The translations under genes and the position numbers were made by a program. Under the pieces are notes generated by a model. That model was not told where the DNA came from. It saw nothing but the letters and a program-made list of their open reading frames with translations, and made no database searches. From CANMXU01 sp052030545 (GTDB lineage: Bacteria > Pseudomonadota > Gammaproteobacteria > Enterobacterales > Alteromonadaceae), in the NCBI RefSeq assembly GCF_052030545.1, contig NZ_JBPDIH010000010.1, positions 1-64,000 on the forward strand: a stretch of DNA of 64,000 nucleotides. Direction: 5' to 3'. Positions 24,744 through 35,500 of the stretch are shown one piece after another. Positions within the stretch are counted from its first letter, which is position 1; each line of letters opens with the position of its first letter.

Positions 24744-27611
24744 ATGATAAAAAAATTCCTCATACTCTTGTGTTTAATATCAGGCGTTGGCTGCAGTTAC
24801 GACACCAGTATCGATAATAGCGCTAACCACCTAGATAATAGTAAGGATAACAGCAAAAAACGTCCAAATACCTTGTTGGTTGAAGGTAAAGCGCAACCAC
24901 TTAACGTGCACAATATAAAGCCGCGTTTGTCATGGCGTGCAAATGTGCACAGCCAATCTCATTATCAAATTCAAGTCAGCAAACAACGCGCTTTTGAAAC
25001 GGGTAGTGCTTTGCTGTGGGACAGTGGCAAGGTTCAAGGTAAGCAGTCATTAAATATTGCTTATAATGGCGCAGCATTAAATGCGAATGACGGTGCGTTT
25101 TGGCGTGTTCGTGTTTGGCAGCAAGGTAGCGAACAGCCAAGCGATTGGAGTGAAACTGGCGCATGGGAAATGGGCTTGCTTACTCAAAACGACTGGCAAG
25201 CTAAATGGCTACAAGTGGCCAAACGCGATGTTGCACAAGTTACCCCGGCAGTGAGTCAATGGGCGCATTATGCGACCGATACTCATGCGCAAGCGCTAAA
25301 AACCTTACCGGCACATAAAATAAAAACGCAAAAGCTAGTTCTTGAGCAGGTAAAGAATCAGCCAAAAGCCAGTATGTTTCGTCATAGCTTTATAGCTGAG
25401 CCAACTAAAACGTTGCTGCGCGCTAAATTACACAGTACAGCTGCAGGGTATTACGAAATTTACCTTAATGGTCAACGTGTTTCTGATCGCATAATGGATC
25501 CGGGCCAAACCGATTTTGACAAACGTATTTTGTATAATACTGATGAAGTTTCCTCTTTGCTGTTTTCTGGAAAAAACACCATTGCTGTGCATCTTGGTAG
25601 TGGTTGGTATGATGAAAATATCGCTTTTAGTCGTTGGAAAAACCCTGACGGTGCCTCAAGAGAATTAAGCAAAACCTTATCTTATGGACAGCCTAAATTT
25701 ATCGCGCAACTTGAACTTATTTATGACGATGGCTCTCGTCAATTGGTCACTTCAAATAACCAATGGTTAAGCCATGCGTCGCCGGTGTTAAAAGAAGGCA
25801 TTTTTTCTGGTGAATTATTTGACGCTAACCAAGGTATTAATGATTGGCACAGTAATACTGATGCCTCGAATTTAGCCAACTGGCAGGCTGTTGAAGTACT
25901 AAAAACGTGGCCAACAGAAAAGTTAGAGCCGCAATTATTACCACCGATAAGACCAATAAAAGCCATGGTGGCGCAAAAATTATATCAACCTGCAAAGAAT
26001 GTTTGGGTACTTGATTTTGGCCAAAACTTTACCGGTGTGCCAACGGTAAATCTTGATAAATTAGGGCTAACCCAAGGCCAAGCGATCTATCTTCGTTATG
26101 CTGAATGGGCGGATGTCGACGGCAACATCAGTCAAAAAACGGGCGGCGGTGCGCCGTTATTAAAACAAGTTGACGGTTATATTGCATCAGGTGATGAACA
26201 AGGAACGTGGACGCCTGAATTTACGTGGCACGGTTTTCGTTATTTAGAGATCACCGGCATTAACCAAGCACCTGCACTTGATGCGATCACTGCGCATTTA
26301 GTGAGAAGCGATGTTGCCATTGCTGGCACATTTAAAAGCTCAAACGATTTGGTGAACCGTATCCATGATATGGCGCTGTGGAGCTATGAAAGTAACTTAA
26401 TGGCGGTGCCGATGGACTGTCCTATTCGTGAACGTGCTGGTTGGACAGGTGACGCACATGCCGCATTAATAACAGGTAACTATAATTTTAATATGGCTAA
26501 TTTTTGGCCGAAGTATTTGGGCGATTTTACGACCGCATCGTTTCAAGCGCCTGCGGTTGTGCCGGGTAAACGTACCCATGGTGGCACGTATGACTGGGCG
26601 GTTGCCGAAGTGATTATTGCTTGGGAGCATTATCGTCATCATGGTGATAAGCAAGTACTGAAAAATCAGTATGCCAGCATGCTTGAATACATGAAATTTG
26701 CCGAGGCCAAATTAGACAAGGGGTTATTGCGCATTGGTTATGGCGACTGGTGTGATCCGGTGTTAAAACCGGGCATGGGACGTAAACGTTGTAATCCTCA
26801 ATACACAACGCCAACCATTACCAGCTCAGCTTTGTTAGCTCATGGCGCTGATTTAATGAGTAAAATTTCTACCTTGCTTGGCGAACAGCAAAATTCAGAA
26901 CGTTTTAGTCAATTGTTCCAGTCGATAAGCACTCAGTTTAACCAAGAATTTTATGATGAAAAAAACGGTCATTATGGCAGTCAAACTGCCGATGCTATGG
27001 CACTTCGCTTTGGCATAGCACCGTTGCATTTGCGTCAAAGCATTGCTGATTCATTAAATAAGGATGTTGTTGAAAAATGGCGCGGCCATGGCTCGGTAGG
27101 TGCGCTTGGGCAAACATATTTGTATTTAGCGCTTAGCGATTATGGCTATGGCGATACTGCGTTTAATATATTTACAGCTAAAGGCTACCCTGGATATTCG
27201 TACCAATTTGAAAAGCTTAACGCCACCACCTTATGGGAGCGTAAGGGCGTGCTTGATCCTGAGCTTGATCCAGAGCGCAGAAATGCCCCCGGGCGTTCGT
27301 TGAATCATCCATTTCATAGCGGCTACGATGGCTGGTTTTATCAAGGTTTAGGTGGCATTCGACCACTTGAAAATAGCCCAGGTTTTCAAGAGTTTGAACT
27401 GAAACCTGTATTTGTAAAGGCGCTAGATAATGTTGATGTTAGCTTTGAAACCGGCTACGGAAAAATTGTCAGTCGTTGGCAACGTAATGGCCAAACGGTT
27501 AACTGGCAGTTTGAGATTCCGCTTAACTCAAGTGCTTGGGTAAGCTTGCCAAATAAAGCCAAAAAGTTATATACCTCAGGAAGTTATAGTTTAGAAATTA
27601 AGTCGAAATAA
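24744..27611 (+). CDS. GH78 alpha-L-rhamnosidase lipoprotein (second copy)
   Basis: This is a 955-residue family GH78 protein with lipobox (GVGC, Cys18). The acid motif reads DCPIRERAGWTGDA, one residue shorter than in the first copy (RER for RDER) but with the Glu kept. The base motif is TTLWERKG. An insert at about 150-210 (rich in Ala, Gln and Lys) and a proline/aspartate-rich insert after the base motif (DPELDPERR) are absent from the first copy. This suggests a different substrate, for example another chain end or sulfation state. It sits 96 bases after the PL24 gene and ends with a strong terminator. Confidence 0.92.
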   Translation: MIKKFLILLCLISGVGCSYDTSIDNSANHLDNSKDNSKKRPNTLLVEGKAQPLNVHNIKPRLSWRANVHSQSHYQIQVSKQRAFETGSALLWDSGKVQGKQSLNIAYNGAALNANDGAFWRVRVWQQGSEQPSDWSETGAWEMGLLTQNDWQAKWLQVAKRDVAQVTPAVSQWAHYATDTHAQALKTLPAHKIKTQKLVLEQVKNQPKASMFRHSFIAEPTKTLLRAKLHSTAAGYYEIYLNGQRVSDRIMDPGQTDFDKRILYNTDEVSSLLFSGKNTIAVHLGSGWYDENIAFSRWKNPDGASRELSKTLSYGQPKFIAQLELIYDDGSRQLVTSNNQWLSHASPVLKEGIFSGELFDANQGINDWHSNTDASNLANWQAVEVLKTWPTEKLEPQLLPPIRPIKAMVAQKLYQPAKNVWVLDFGQNFTGVPTVNLDKLGLTQGQAIYLRYAEWADVDGNISQKTGGGAPLLKQVDGYIASGDEQGTWTPEFTWHGFRYLEITGINQAPALDAITAHLVRSDVAIAGTFKSSNDLVNRIHDMALWSYESNLMAVPMDCPIRERAGWTGDAHAALITGNYNFNMANFWPKYLGDFTTASFQAPAVVPGKRTHGGTYDWAVAEVIIAWEHYRHHGDKQVLKNQYASMLEYMKFAEAKLDKGLLRIGYGDWCDPVLKPGMGRKRCNPQYTTPTITSSALLAHGADLMSKISTLLGEQQNSERFSQLFQSISTQFNQEFYDEKNGHYGSQTADAMALRFGIAPLHLRQSIADSLNKDVVEKWRGHGSVGALGQTYLYLALSDYGYGDTAFNIFTAKGYPGYSYQFEKLNATTLWERKGVLDPELDPERRNAPGRSLNHPFHSGYDGWFYQGLGGIRPLENSPGFQEFELKPVFVKALDNVDVSFETGYGKIVSRWQRNGQTVNWQFEIPLNSSAWVSLPNKAKKLYTSGSYSLEIKSK

Positions 27612-27619
27612 CGCATTGT

Positions 27620-27664
27620 AAACGGTCTTTGAGTCTAATAATAAGCGACTCAAAAACCGTTTTT
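27620..27664 (+). terminator. Terminator after the second GH78
   Basis: AAACGGT (27620-27626) pairs with ACCGTTT (27656-27662), and inner TGAGTC (27630-27635) pairs with GACTCA (27647-27652). A short T-run follows. It is placed directly after the stop at 27611. Confidence 0.7.
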
Positions 27665-27816
27665 AACTTCAGCAAAATACCACTTAGCTGCTCAAAAACA
27701 GGTGTTAATCACCAAACTTCAAAAATAACATGTATTTTTCTACATCCCAACAAGACCGGCTTTAAGCCATTTTTTAATCGAAAATAAAATATTTTAGCTG
27801 AAATTGATTGATTTTG

Positions 27817-27834
27817 CTTTATAATGATTTAATT
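27817..27834 (-). promoter_or_regulatory. Candidate locus operator upstream of GH2
   Basis: Read on the minus strand, AATTAAATCATTATAA shares AATTAAATCATT with the element at 39001-39012 ahead of the sulfatase at 39203. It lies about 70 bases before the GH2 start. Support comes only from similarity between sites. Confidence 0.35.
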
Positions 27835-27902
27835 GGTAAGGCCATATAACCAAAAAATAAAGCACTAAATTAAGTGCATACAACAAAGCGTAGGGCTATT
27901 TC

Positions 27903-30900
27903 ATGTTATTTTTTAAATCACCTATGCGAGCAATTTTTATTTGTTCGTCATTGCTGTTAATCGTCGGTGCTTGTACTAACTTTACCGGTACTGCCTTTAC
28001 AGATACAGGCGTATCCAATAAGCCGCTATCTGTAGCGCAAAGTGAGCGTGTTACCTATAACTTCAATCCTGATTGGAAGTTTTTAAAAGATAATCCAGCC
28101 AATGCGCACAAGGTCGATTTCGACGATTCAAATTGGCAAACCGTTAGCACGCCACATACTTTTAACGACATTGATACCTTTGATGAATTCAGCCTAGGTA
28201 AACATAAAGGCGAGTTAAATCAATGGCGGGGTACGGTTTGGTATCGTAAACATTTTACACTGCCTATTGAGCAACAAGCGAAAAAGGTCTTTATTGAATT
28301 TGAATCGGTGCGCCAAATTGCTGATGTTTATCTCAACGGTGTGCACTTAGGTAAAAATCAAACGGGTTTCATTCCGTTTGGTTATGACTTAACGCCATAT
28401 TTAACTCAAGATGGCTCAGCAAACGTTTTAGCGGTGAAAGTAAATAATGATCGTGGTGATAATTTTCGCGATAATTTTCCGTTAGTTTGGAACCATGAAC
28501 ATTGGCACCCAACTCACGGTGGTATATACCGCAACGTTTATTTGCACGCGATGAACCCTGTGCATATTACCCTGCCTTTATACGATAATTTAAAAACCGT
28601 TGGTACTTATGTTTATGCCGAAAACGTCAGCAAAAACAGTGCTGATGTGAGTGTGCAAGCGCAAGTAGAAAATTCACTAGCGACAGATCAAGAGATTGAA
28701 TTAATTGCAGATATTGTTGATAACGACGGCCACGTTGTTTCATCGTTTAACACAGTGTCAGTATTAGCGGCCAATTCGATGTTTACTTTTGAAGTTGCCG
28801 GCAAGGTTAACAAGCCGCAGCTTTGGTCAACCCGTTATCCATACCTATATAAAGTTTTAACTAAAGTGAAAATCGCCGGCAAGGTGGTTGATAGTTATGA
28901 AACTCCGTTAGGTATTCGTGATTTTGAATTTAATAAAGACAGCGGTTTTTGGCTAAACGGAGCACAAGTTAAATTAACCGGTTGGGGACAAAAGCCAACG
29001 GGCGCTTGGGCGGGCTTAGGTGCTGCAATGCCCGATTGGATGCGTGAATATACCTTTAGATTAATGGATGAAGCGGGTGGTAACTTTATTCGTTGGGGCC
29101 ATGCCGCTGGTGCGCCGGCTGAAATTGCGATGGGTGATAAATACGGTTTTGTGACCTTAATGCCCGGAGTATCGGGTGAGTCTGAAGACTCAGGCGAAAC
29201 TTGGGATATTCGCTATGCCGCATTTAAAGACACCTTAGTATATTACCGTAATCATCCAAGCATTTTTATTTGGGAAGGTGGCAACTGGGCAGAGTCTCAT
29301 CAAAATTATCAAGACATAGTCGCTGCAATTAAGGAGTTTGACCCTAAAGGTAAGCGCTTGATGGGTAACCGCCGCGCAGATGTTAAATTATCGTCAAAGG
29401 ACTATGTGTCTATTGAAATTGGCACAGAAGGTTGGGAGCGTGAGTATGCGCATTTACCGCTTATTGAAAGCGAATATAACCGAGATGAAGGGCCGCGACG
29501 CGTTTGGGATAAATATTCGCCAGACAACAGCTTTTTTAGCAGTGATAATTTTAAAAAGAATGTTTATAAGTTTGCCTCGGAACAGTTTGCGGTGCGCCAA
29601 GTAGAGCATTGGTGGCAAAAAATGGGTAAAAAACCCTACCACAGTGGTGGCGCTAATTGGATATTCTCTGATGGCCCACATGGTGGTCGAAATCCTACCG
29701 AAAATACCCGCGCTAGTGGTGAAGTAGACGCAGTACGTTTACCCAAAGAAGCATTTTATACCACTAAAGCGATGTGGCGCCCTGAAACACAAGCGCATAT
29801 CGTTGGCCATTGGAATTATGAAAAAGATACCGTGAAAGATATCTACGTTGTTGCTAACGGCCAAATGGTGAAACTTTATGTTAATAATAAGTTAGTTGGT
29901 ATCAATAGCAATCCTGAGCATGGCTATAGCTTTAAGTTTCCAAAGGTGAAATTTGAAGCTGGCACCATTAAAGCTCAAGTCTATATCGACAATAAACTTA
30001 AAGCGACGCAAGTCAAAGAAACGATCAATAAACCAGTAGCGTTAAAGCTTACCCCTATTACTGGGCCAAAAGGCTGGTTAGCAAATGGCGCTGACTACTT
30101 ATTAATTGATTTTGAAGCTGTTGATGAACAAGGGCGCCGTTATCCACTTGATCAAAGCATGGTGCACTTTAGCATTGAAGGCCCGGCAACTTGGCGTGGT
30201 GGTTACAATAGTGGTAAAGAAAAAAGTACTAATAATATGTACTTAGAAACTGAGTCAGGTATTAATCGTCTAGCTATTCGTTCAACACTTGAAGCCGGTA
30301 CAGTAACTATAACAGCCAAACGCGAAGGTTTTGCTGACGTTACTCTTCAAGTTAATTCGCAGGCCATTGATTTAAAAAATGGTTTAACTACCACATTACC
30401 GCAAAGCTATCCGCAAAATTTAGTCACTGCACAACCATTGCCCGCTTATTTGCCGCCGCAACCGCCATTGCCGATTAATACCGAACAACGTAGTGAACTC
30501 TTTAGCCAATTTAGTTACACCGGCTTAGAAAAAGCGGTGCTACGTACTAATGCGTACTGGGGTAAAAAGGCGTATATCGATCAAGAAATTAACTATCTTA
30601 GAATACCTCGTTACTTAGTGGGTGCTGAATATGTTCGCTTACCCAATGCCGACAAAGCGTATTGGGCTCGTGACCAACTGCAGTTTATTGCGGGTAAAGA
30701 CATGATTATTTGGGTTGGGCATGACGATACTGTGCCTCGCCCACAATTTCTTGAAGACTATAAAGATACTGGCGACAACTTTAAATTAGGCAAAAATGTT
30801 ATGTCGATTTTTGAACGTCGTGTAAAAGCCGGTACTAGCATTATTATGGCAGGCAATTCAGATGGTGATGTGCCTGAAAATGCCAGAATGTATGTGGTAT

Positions 30901-30920
30901 TAGCGAAAGCGAGCAAATAG
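27903..30920 (+). CDS. GH2-like protein lacking the usual acid/base glutamate
   Basis: The 1005-residue lipoprotein (lipobox VGAC) has the GH2 layout. A sugar-binding sandwich spans about 50-230 (GTVWYRKHFTLP, VYLNGVHLGKNQTGFIPFGYDLT), followed by an immunoglobulin-like domain, a TIM barrel at about 340-600 and further sandwich domains. The nucleophile region is intact (LIESEYN, Glu near 523). Where GH2 enzymes have Asn-Glu at the end of strand 4, this protein has HPSIFIWEGGN-W (Asn461-Trp462), so the general acid/base is missing. It may be a lyase-like or binding derivative, or use another residue. The last 150 residues form an extra domain I do not recognise. It starts its own unit after a terminator. 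Confidence 0.82.
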   Translation: MLFFKSPMRAIFICSSLLLIVGACTNFTGTAFTDTGVSNKPLSVAQSERVTYNFNPDWKFLKDNPANAHKVDFDDSNWQTVSTPHTFNDIDTFDEFSLGKHKGELNQWRGTVWYRKHFTLPIEQQAKKVFIEFESVRQIADVYLNGVHLGKNQTGFIPFGYDLTPYLTQDGSANVLAVKVNNDRGDNFRDNFPLVWNHEHWHPTHGGIYRNVYLHAMNPVHITLPLYDNLKTVGTYVYAENVSKNSADVSVQAQVENSLATDQEIELIADIVDNDGHVVSSFNTVSVLAANSMFTFEVAGKVNKPQLWSTRYPYLYKVLTKVKIAGKVVDSYETPLGIRDFEFNKDSGFWLNGAQVKLTGWGQKPTGAWAGLGAAMPDWMREYTFRLMDEAGGNFIRWGHAAGAPAEIAMGDKYGFVTLMPGVSGESEDSGETWDIRYAAFKDTLVYYRNHPSIFIWEGGNWAESHQNYQDIVAAIKEFDPKGKRLMGNRRADVKLSSKDYVSIEIGTEGWEREYAHLPLIESEYNRDEGPRRVWDKYSPDNSFFSSDNFKKNVYKFASEQFAVRQVEHWWQKMGKKPYHSGGANWIFSDGPHGGRNPTENTRASGEVDAVRLPKEAFYTTKAMWRPETQAHIVGHWNYEKDTVKDIYVVANGQMVKLYVNNKLVGINSNPEHGYSFKFPKVKFEAGTIKAQVYIDNKLKATQVKETINKPVALKLTPITGPKGWLANGADYLLIDFEAVDEQGRRYPLDQSMVHFSIEGPATWRGGYNSGKEKSTNNMYLETESGINRLAIRSTLEAGTVTITAKREGFADVTLQVNSQAIDLKNGLTTTLPQSYPQNLVTAQPLPAYLPPQPPLPINTEQRSELFSQFSYTGLEKAVLRTNAYWGKKAYIDQEINYLRIPRYLVGAEYVRLPNADKAYWARDQLQFIAGKDMIIWVGHDDTVPRPQFLEDYKDTGDNFKLGKNVMSIFERRVKAGTSIIMAGNSDGDVPENARMYVVLAKASK

Positions 30921-30958
30921 CTCAAATTAATAACTCGAATTAATAGCTTAGCTAGCCA

Positions 30959-30975
30959 TGTAAACATTGTTTACA
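30959..30975. promoter_or_regulatory. Palindrome TGTAAAC-ATT-GTTTACA
   Basis: A perfect 7-bp inverted repeat with a 3-base centre lies between the GH2 stop and the sulfatase start (94 bases before ATG 31069). The arms look like LacI-type operator arms (TGTAAAC..GTTTACA). It could also act as a small hairpin, but there is no T-run. Confidence 0.45.
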
Positions 30976-31068
30976 CAGGGTGTTGAATTTGGCCTCCATA
31001 CCTAATGTTAAGAAAAGTTCGGGTTAGCTAATGTGTTTAAAGATAAAACGATAAAGACAGGAAACTAG

Positions 31069-32541
31069 ATGAGATTACACCATTCACTATTGTTATTGTG
31101 CGTCGCTATTGGCGGTTGCGTAAAAAGCCCAACCGCTACAGTAGACCCGTTAGATACGCGCTCAACACCTGACTCAATAAACTCTCAGCCCAATATTATT
31201 ATGATTGTGATTGATGATTTAGGCTGGTCAGACGTGGGTTACAATCAAACTACGCAGTTATTTGAAACCCCGAATATCGACAAATTGGCTCAGCAAAGTT
31301 TACGTTTTGATAATGCCTATGCTGGCGCGGCAAATTGTGCGCCCAGTCGTGCGGTTTTAATGTCAGGGCAATACGGGCCTCGTCATGGTGTTTATACCGT
31401 ATCGCCTTCGGCGCGTGGTAATGAAAAAAACCGCAAGCTAATTCCAATCGTCAATCAGCGCGGATTAAAAACAAACGTTATTACGTTAGCGGAATCGTTA
31501 AAAGCTGCCGGTTATGCAACGGGTACTTTTGGCAAATGGCATTTAGGTGCCGATCCTGATGAACAAGGTTTTGATGTTAATGTTGCGGGAAGTCATCAAG
31601 GCATGACGTTTCATTACTTTAGCCCTTACAACTTGCCTAATATAGAAGATGGGCCAACAGGTGAATATTTAACGAATCGCTTAACGTCGGAGGCAATCGA
31701 CTGGATGCAGTCAAGCAAAGACACGCCATTTTTTGCCTACATTCCTTATTACACTGTGCATACGCCACTGCAAGCTGCTGTTGATAAAGTTGAAAAATAC
31801 CATAACAAAGGCATCAAAGATAAAAAGGAAGCAACTTACGCGGCAATGGTTGAGTTAATGGATGAAAACGTTGGCCGAATTTTAACCATGTTAGCTGCTG
31901 AAAACTTAGCAGAAAATACCCTCGTTATTTTTACCTCTGACAATGGTGGCTATCGTATGTCGTCGTTTCCTACACCGCTGCGTGCAGGCAAAGGATCATA
32001 TTATGATGGCGGTTTGAAAGTACCTTTACTCGTGCGTTTACCAGGGAAAATACAACCAGGACTTGATGCGACACCTGTTATCAATGCCGATTTTTACCCA
32101 ACCTTATTAAGCTTTGCTGACGCTAAACAGCCGGCACAAGTGCTAGACGGTATCGACTTGAGTCCGCTTTTATTAGGTCAAGAAAGTATTGATACTCGCG
32201 ATTTATTTTGGCACTTCCCTGTTTATTTACAAGCTCATCATGCCGCCACCGACCAAGGGCAAGATCCTATTTTTAGAACGCGCCCCGGTAGCGCTATTCG
32301 TAGCGGTGATTGGAAGCTCATTCAGTATTTTGAAAATAATGAATACGAATTATACAACCTGAAAAGTGATATTAGCGAGCAAGTCAATCTTGCTAATCAA
32401 TTACCGGCTAAGGTCAACGAATTAAAAGCAAAATTGCATGCGTGGCAGCAACAAATTGGCGCAGATATACCGATAAAGCTTAACCCTAAATATGACCACA
32501 CGTTTAATCAAAAATTGATCAATGAACTTAGCGTGAAATAA
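31069..32541 (+). CDS. S1-type sulfatase lipoprotein with CAPSR motif
   Basis: This is a 490-residue arylsulfatase-like enzyme. The lipobox is IGGC (Cys17), the formylglycine motif is Cys90-Ala-Pro-Ser-Arg, the N-terminal metal site is MIVIDDLGWSD and the later one FTSDNGGYR. GTFGKWHLG carries the conserved Lys and His of the active site. This form (DDLGWSD...CAPSR...GKWHLG...SDNGG) is the broad arylsulfatase A/4-sulfatase type, distinct from the CGPSR copies in the locus. It lies between GH2 and GH106, 47 bases before the latter, with ACAGGA as ribosome binding site. It probably removes sulfate from rhamnose or from uronyl-rhamnose fragments in the periplasm. Confidence 0.92.
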   Translation: MRLHHSLLLLCVAIGGCVKSPTATVDPLDTRSTPDSINSQPNIIMIVIDDLGWSDVGYNQTTQLFETPNIDKLAQQSLRFDNAYAGAANCAPSRAVLMSGQYGPRHGVYTVSPSARGNEKNRKLIPIVNQRGLKTNVITLAESLKAAGYATGTFGKWHLGADPDEQGFDVNVAGSHQGMTFHYFSPYNLPNIEDGPTGEYLTNRLTSEAIDWMQSSKDTPFFAYIPYYTVHTPLQAAVDKVEKYHNKGIKDKKEATYAAMVELMDENVGRILTMLAAENLAENTLVIFTSDNGGYRMSSFPTPLRAGKGSYYDGGLKVPLLVRLPGKIQPGLDATPVINADFYPTLLSFADAKQPAQVLDGIDLSPLLLGQESIDTRDLFWHFPVYLQAHHAATDQGQDPIFRTRPGSAIRSGDWKLIQYFENNEYELYNLKSDISEQVNLANQLPAKVNELKAKLHAWQQQIGADIPIKLNPKYDHTFNQKLINELSVK

Positions 32542-32588
32542 GGTTTTTAAAGACCCTAGCAAAGCACTTAACAAGAGTACATTTTAGT

Positions 32589-35500
32589 ATGAATAATTTT
32601 AATAAAAAGTCATGCATAATTATGTTAACGGCGGCAGTTGGCCTGTTCAGCTGCGGCGAGCAAGAAAGCCCAATTCAATCTCAGTCATCATTAAATAATA
32701 CTGAGTCGCTAACAGCACAAAAAGGTGAGCTAGCCAGCAGTTATCAGTCATTGGTGCAAAGCTTTAAAGCGCCGCCAAAAGAGGCGAAACCTCTCACTTG
32801 GTATCACGTGATGAATAGCAACATGTCAGCGATTGGTATTACTAAAGATTTTGAAGCCATGTCGAAAGCGGGCATTGGCGGCGTATTGTACTTTAACCTT
32901 GGTCGCAATATTTCTAAAGGCAATATCTTGTTTAATACCAAAGAGCATATTGATCTGATTGGGCATATGGCCTCTGAAGCAAAACGTCTTGGTTTAAGTT
33001 TTGGTATTCACAATGCCGACGGTTGGTCATCAAGTGGTGGTCCGTGGAATAAACCTGAACATGGTATGAAACAAGTGACTTGGAATGAAACCGTGGTAAA
33101 AAGTGACGGTAAAAAATTGCAGGTACAATTGGCACAACCAATGACCATGCTCGATTATTACCATGATATCGCTGTTTTGGCTTATCCATCACTGCCAACC
33201 GAATTGGTTGACGCTGAATTAACGCCAACCATCACATCGTCTGATCCTGAATTTGATGTCACTGTCGTCAACAATATCGAAGTAGATACCGTGTCGTCGA
33301 TTAAGTCTAAAAACGGCCAACCAGTATGGTTACAATTTGCTTATGAACAACCGGTAACCATACGTTTTGCCAGTGTCGATATTAATTGGGGTAAACATAT
33401 TAAATACCAATTGCAGTATTCAAACGACGGTAAACACTTTAAAAAACATGTTGATATGCGCATTAACCGCCCGGGCCGTGTACGTTGGGCACTTGACGCG
33501 GCGTTTGAAGGGATAACGGCTAAATACTTTCGCATTGTTGCTGACAAAACCTTAAATATATTTGAAGCGAACTTAGCGTCAACGCCAAGAATGGGCAACT
33601 ATTTAGGCAGAACACTAGCGACACATACCAATTATCATCAACTGCCGCCGATTGGCGAGCCAGAACAAGCGCATATTATTGATTCAAGCAAGATCATTAA
33701 TTTAACCGATAATTTATCAAAAAATGGCCAGTTAACGGCAACATTGCCAGCAGGTGACTGGACGATTATGCGTTTTGGTTACACCGCTAAAGGCACTACC
33801 AATATTCCGCCAACCGATGAAGGCCGCGGTTTAGAAGTTGATAAATTTAGCCGGGCCGCTTTTAAAAACCATTACGACGCATACGTGACCAATGTGATCA
33901 ATAAAGTCAAAGACGTTGCGCCGGGTGTAATGCAATATTTGGAAATTGATAGCTACGAAGTCGGTGGTCAAAATTGGACTCAAGGTTACGATACACAATT
34001 TAAGCAGCACGCAGGTTATGAGTTAACGCCATTTTTACCGCTTTTTGCCGGTAAATTTGTTGATTCGGTCGCCACCACTGAAGACGTGACCTGGGATATT
34101 CGTGGTTTCAGCAATAAGTTAATTACTGAAAACTACTACCAATATTTTACCGAATTAGCCCATGCCGATGGCATGAAAACCTACACTGAACCATATGGTC
34201 ATGGTCCGTTTAATGAATTAGACGCCGGTAGCAAAGTCGACATTCCGATGGGAGAATTCTGGTTAAAACGCGATATCTATATGTTAGCGTCAGCAATTTC
34301 TGTTGGTCACATTTACAACCGTAATATCATTTCTGCTGAAGCGTTTACCGCGACAGTTGATCATAACTGGAAGTTTAATCCTGCCTACGCCAAATTTGAC
34401 GGCGATAAAACGTGGGCATTAGGGGTTAATGAATATGTTTTCCACCGTTTTGTTCATCAAGCCAATACTCATGTTGTGCCGGGGATGACCATGGATCGTT
34501 GGGGCGCGCATATTGACGCTACCCAACCTTGGTTTGATACCGCCGGTAAAGCGTGGTTTGACTATCTCGCTCGCGGTCAATATTTATTGCGTCAAGGCCA
34601 ACCGGTTTCTGATGTTGCTTGGTATCTTGGTGAAGTGGCACCAACAGGCTGCCCTGATAGACGCCAGCGTGAAAGCAAACATGTACCAACGTATATAAAT
34701 TACGACTGTTTGAACACAGAAAAACTCAATGAACTGGTTTATCAAGACGGTCGCTACCAGTTAAATCACGGCCTTAAATATAAAGTGCTGGTGCTGAAAA
34801 ATCACGATACCTTATCGTTTGATTCGGTGCAAAAAATTCACCAGTTTGCAAAGCAAGGCGGCGTGATTATTGGTGAGCCTATTCAGCAGTTGGCTGGCCG
34901 CAATATCACTGCCGAGCAACAAGCACAATTTGAGCAAATGGTTGAGGTTATTTGGTCGCAACCGACCACGCACTTAAGCGTAAAAAATGAAGCTGATTGG
35001 GAACAACTTTATCAACAACATGGCTTTAATTTCGATTTGCGTATTAAAGACACTCAAGATTTATTCTTTACCCATAGACAAACCGACACCCAAGATATTT
35101 ACTTTGTTTATAACGACAGTGGCAAGCGTAAATTATTTGATGCTAGCTTTGAAGTTACTGGCAAGGTGCCAGAGTTGTGGGACGCCAATACTGGTAAAAT
35201 TAAAAAAGTTGCCGCGTATAGTAGTCACAATGGTGTTACGAAGGTGGCTTTTCGTTTAGCGCCAAACGAGTCTACATTTGTGGTATTTAATGATGATGCT
35301 GCAGGTAAAGTAAAGCTGAACCCACAAGTGGTGAGAAATAACGATGTTGAAGCGCTTTATAATGAGCAAGGTGCGATTGAATTTGTTAGTGCAAACAATC
35401 AAAAATTCAGCGTTGATGTTAACGGTCAACTTAAACAGGTTGTGCTTAACGGCATGCCAGCGACGCAAACCTTAACTGGCAGCTGGCAAGTGACGTTTGA

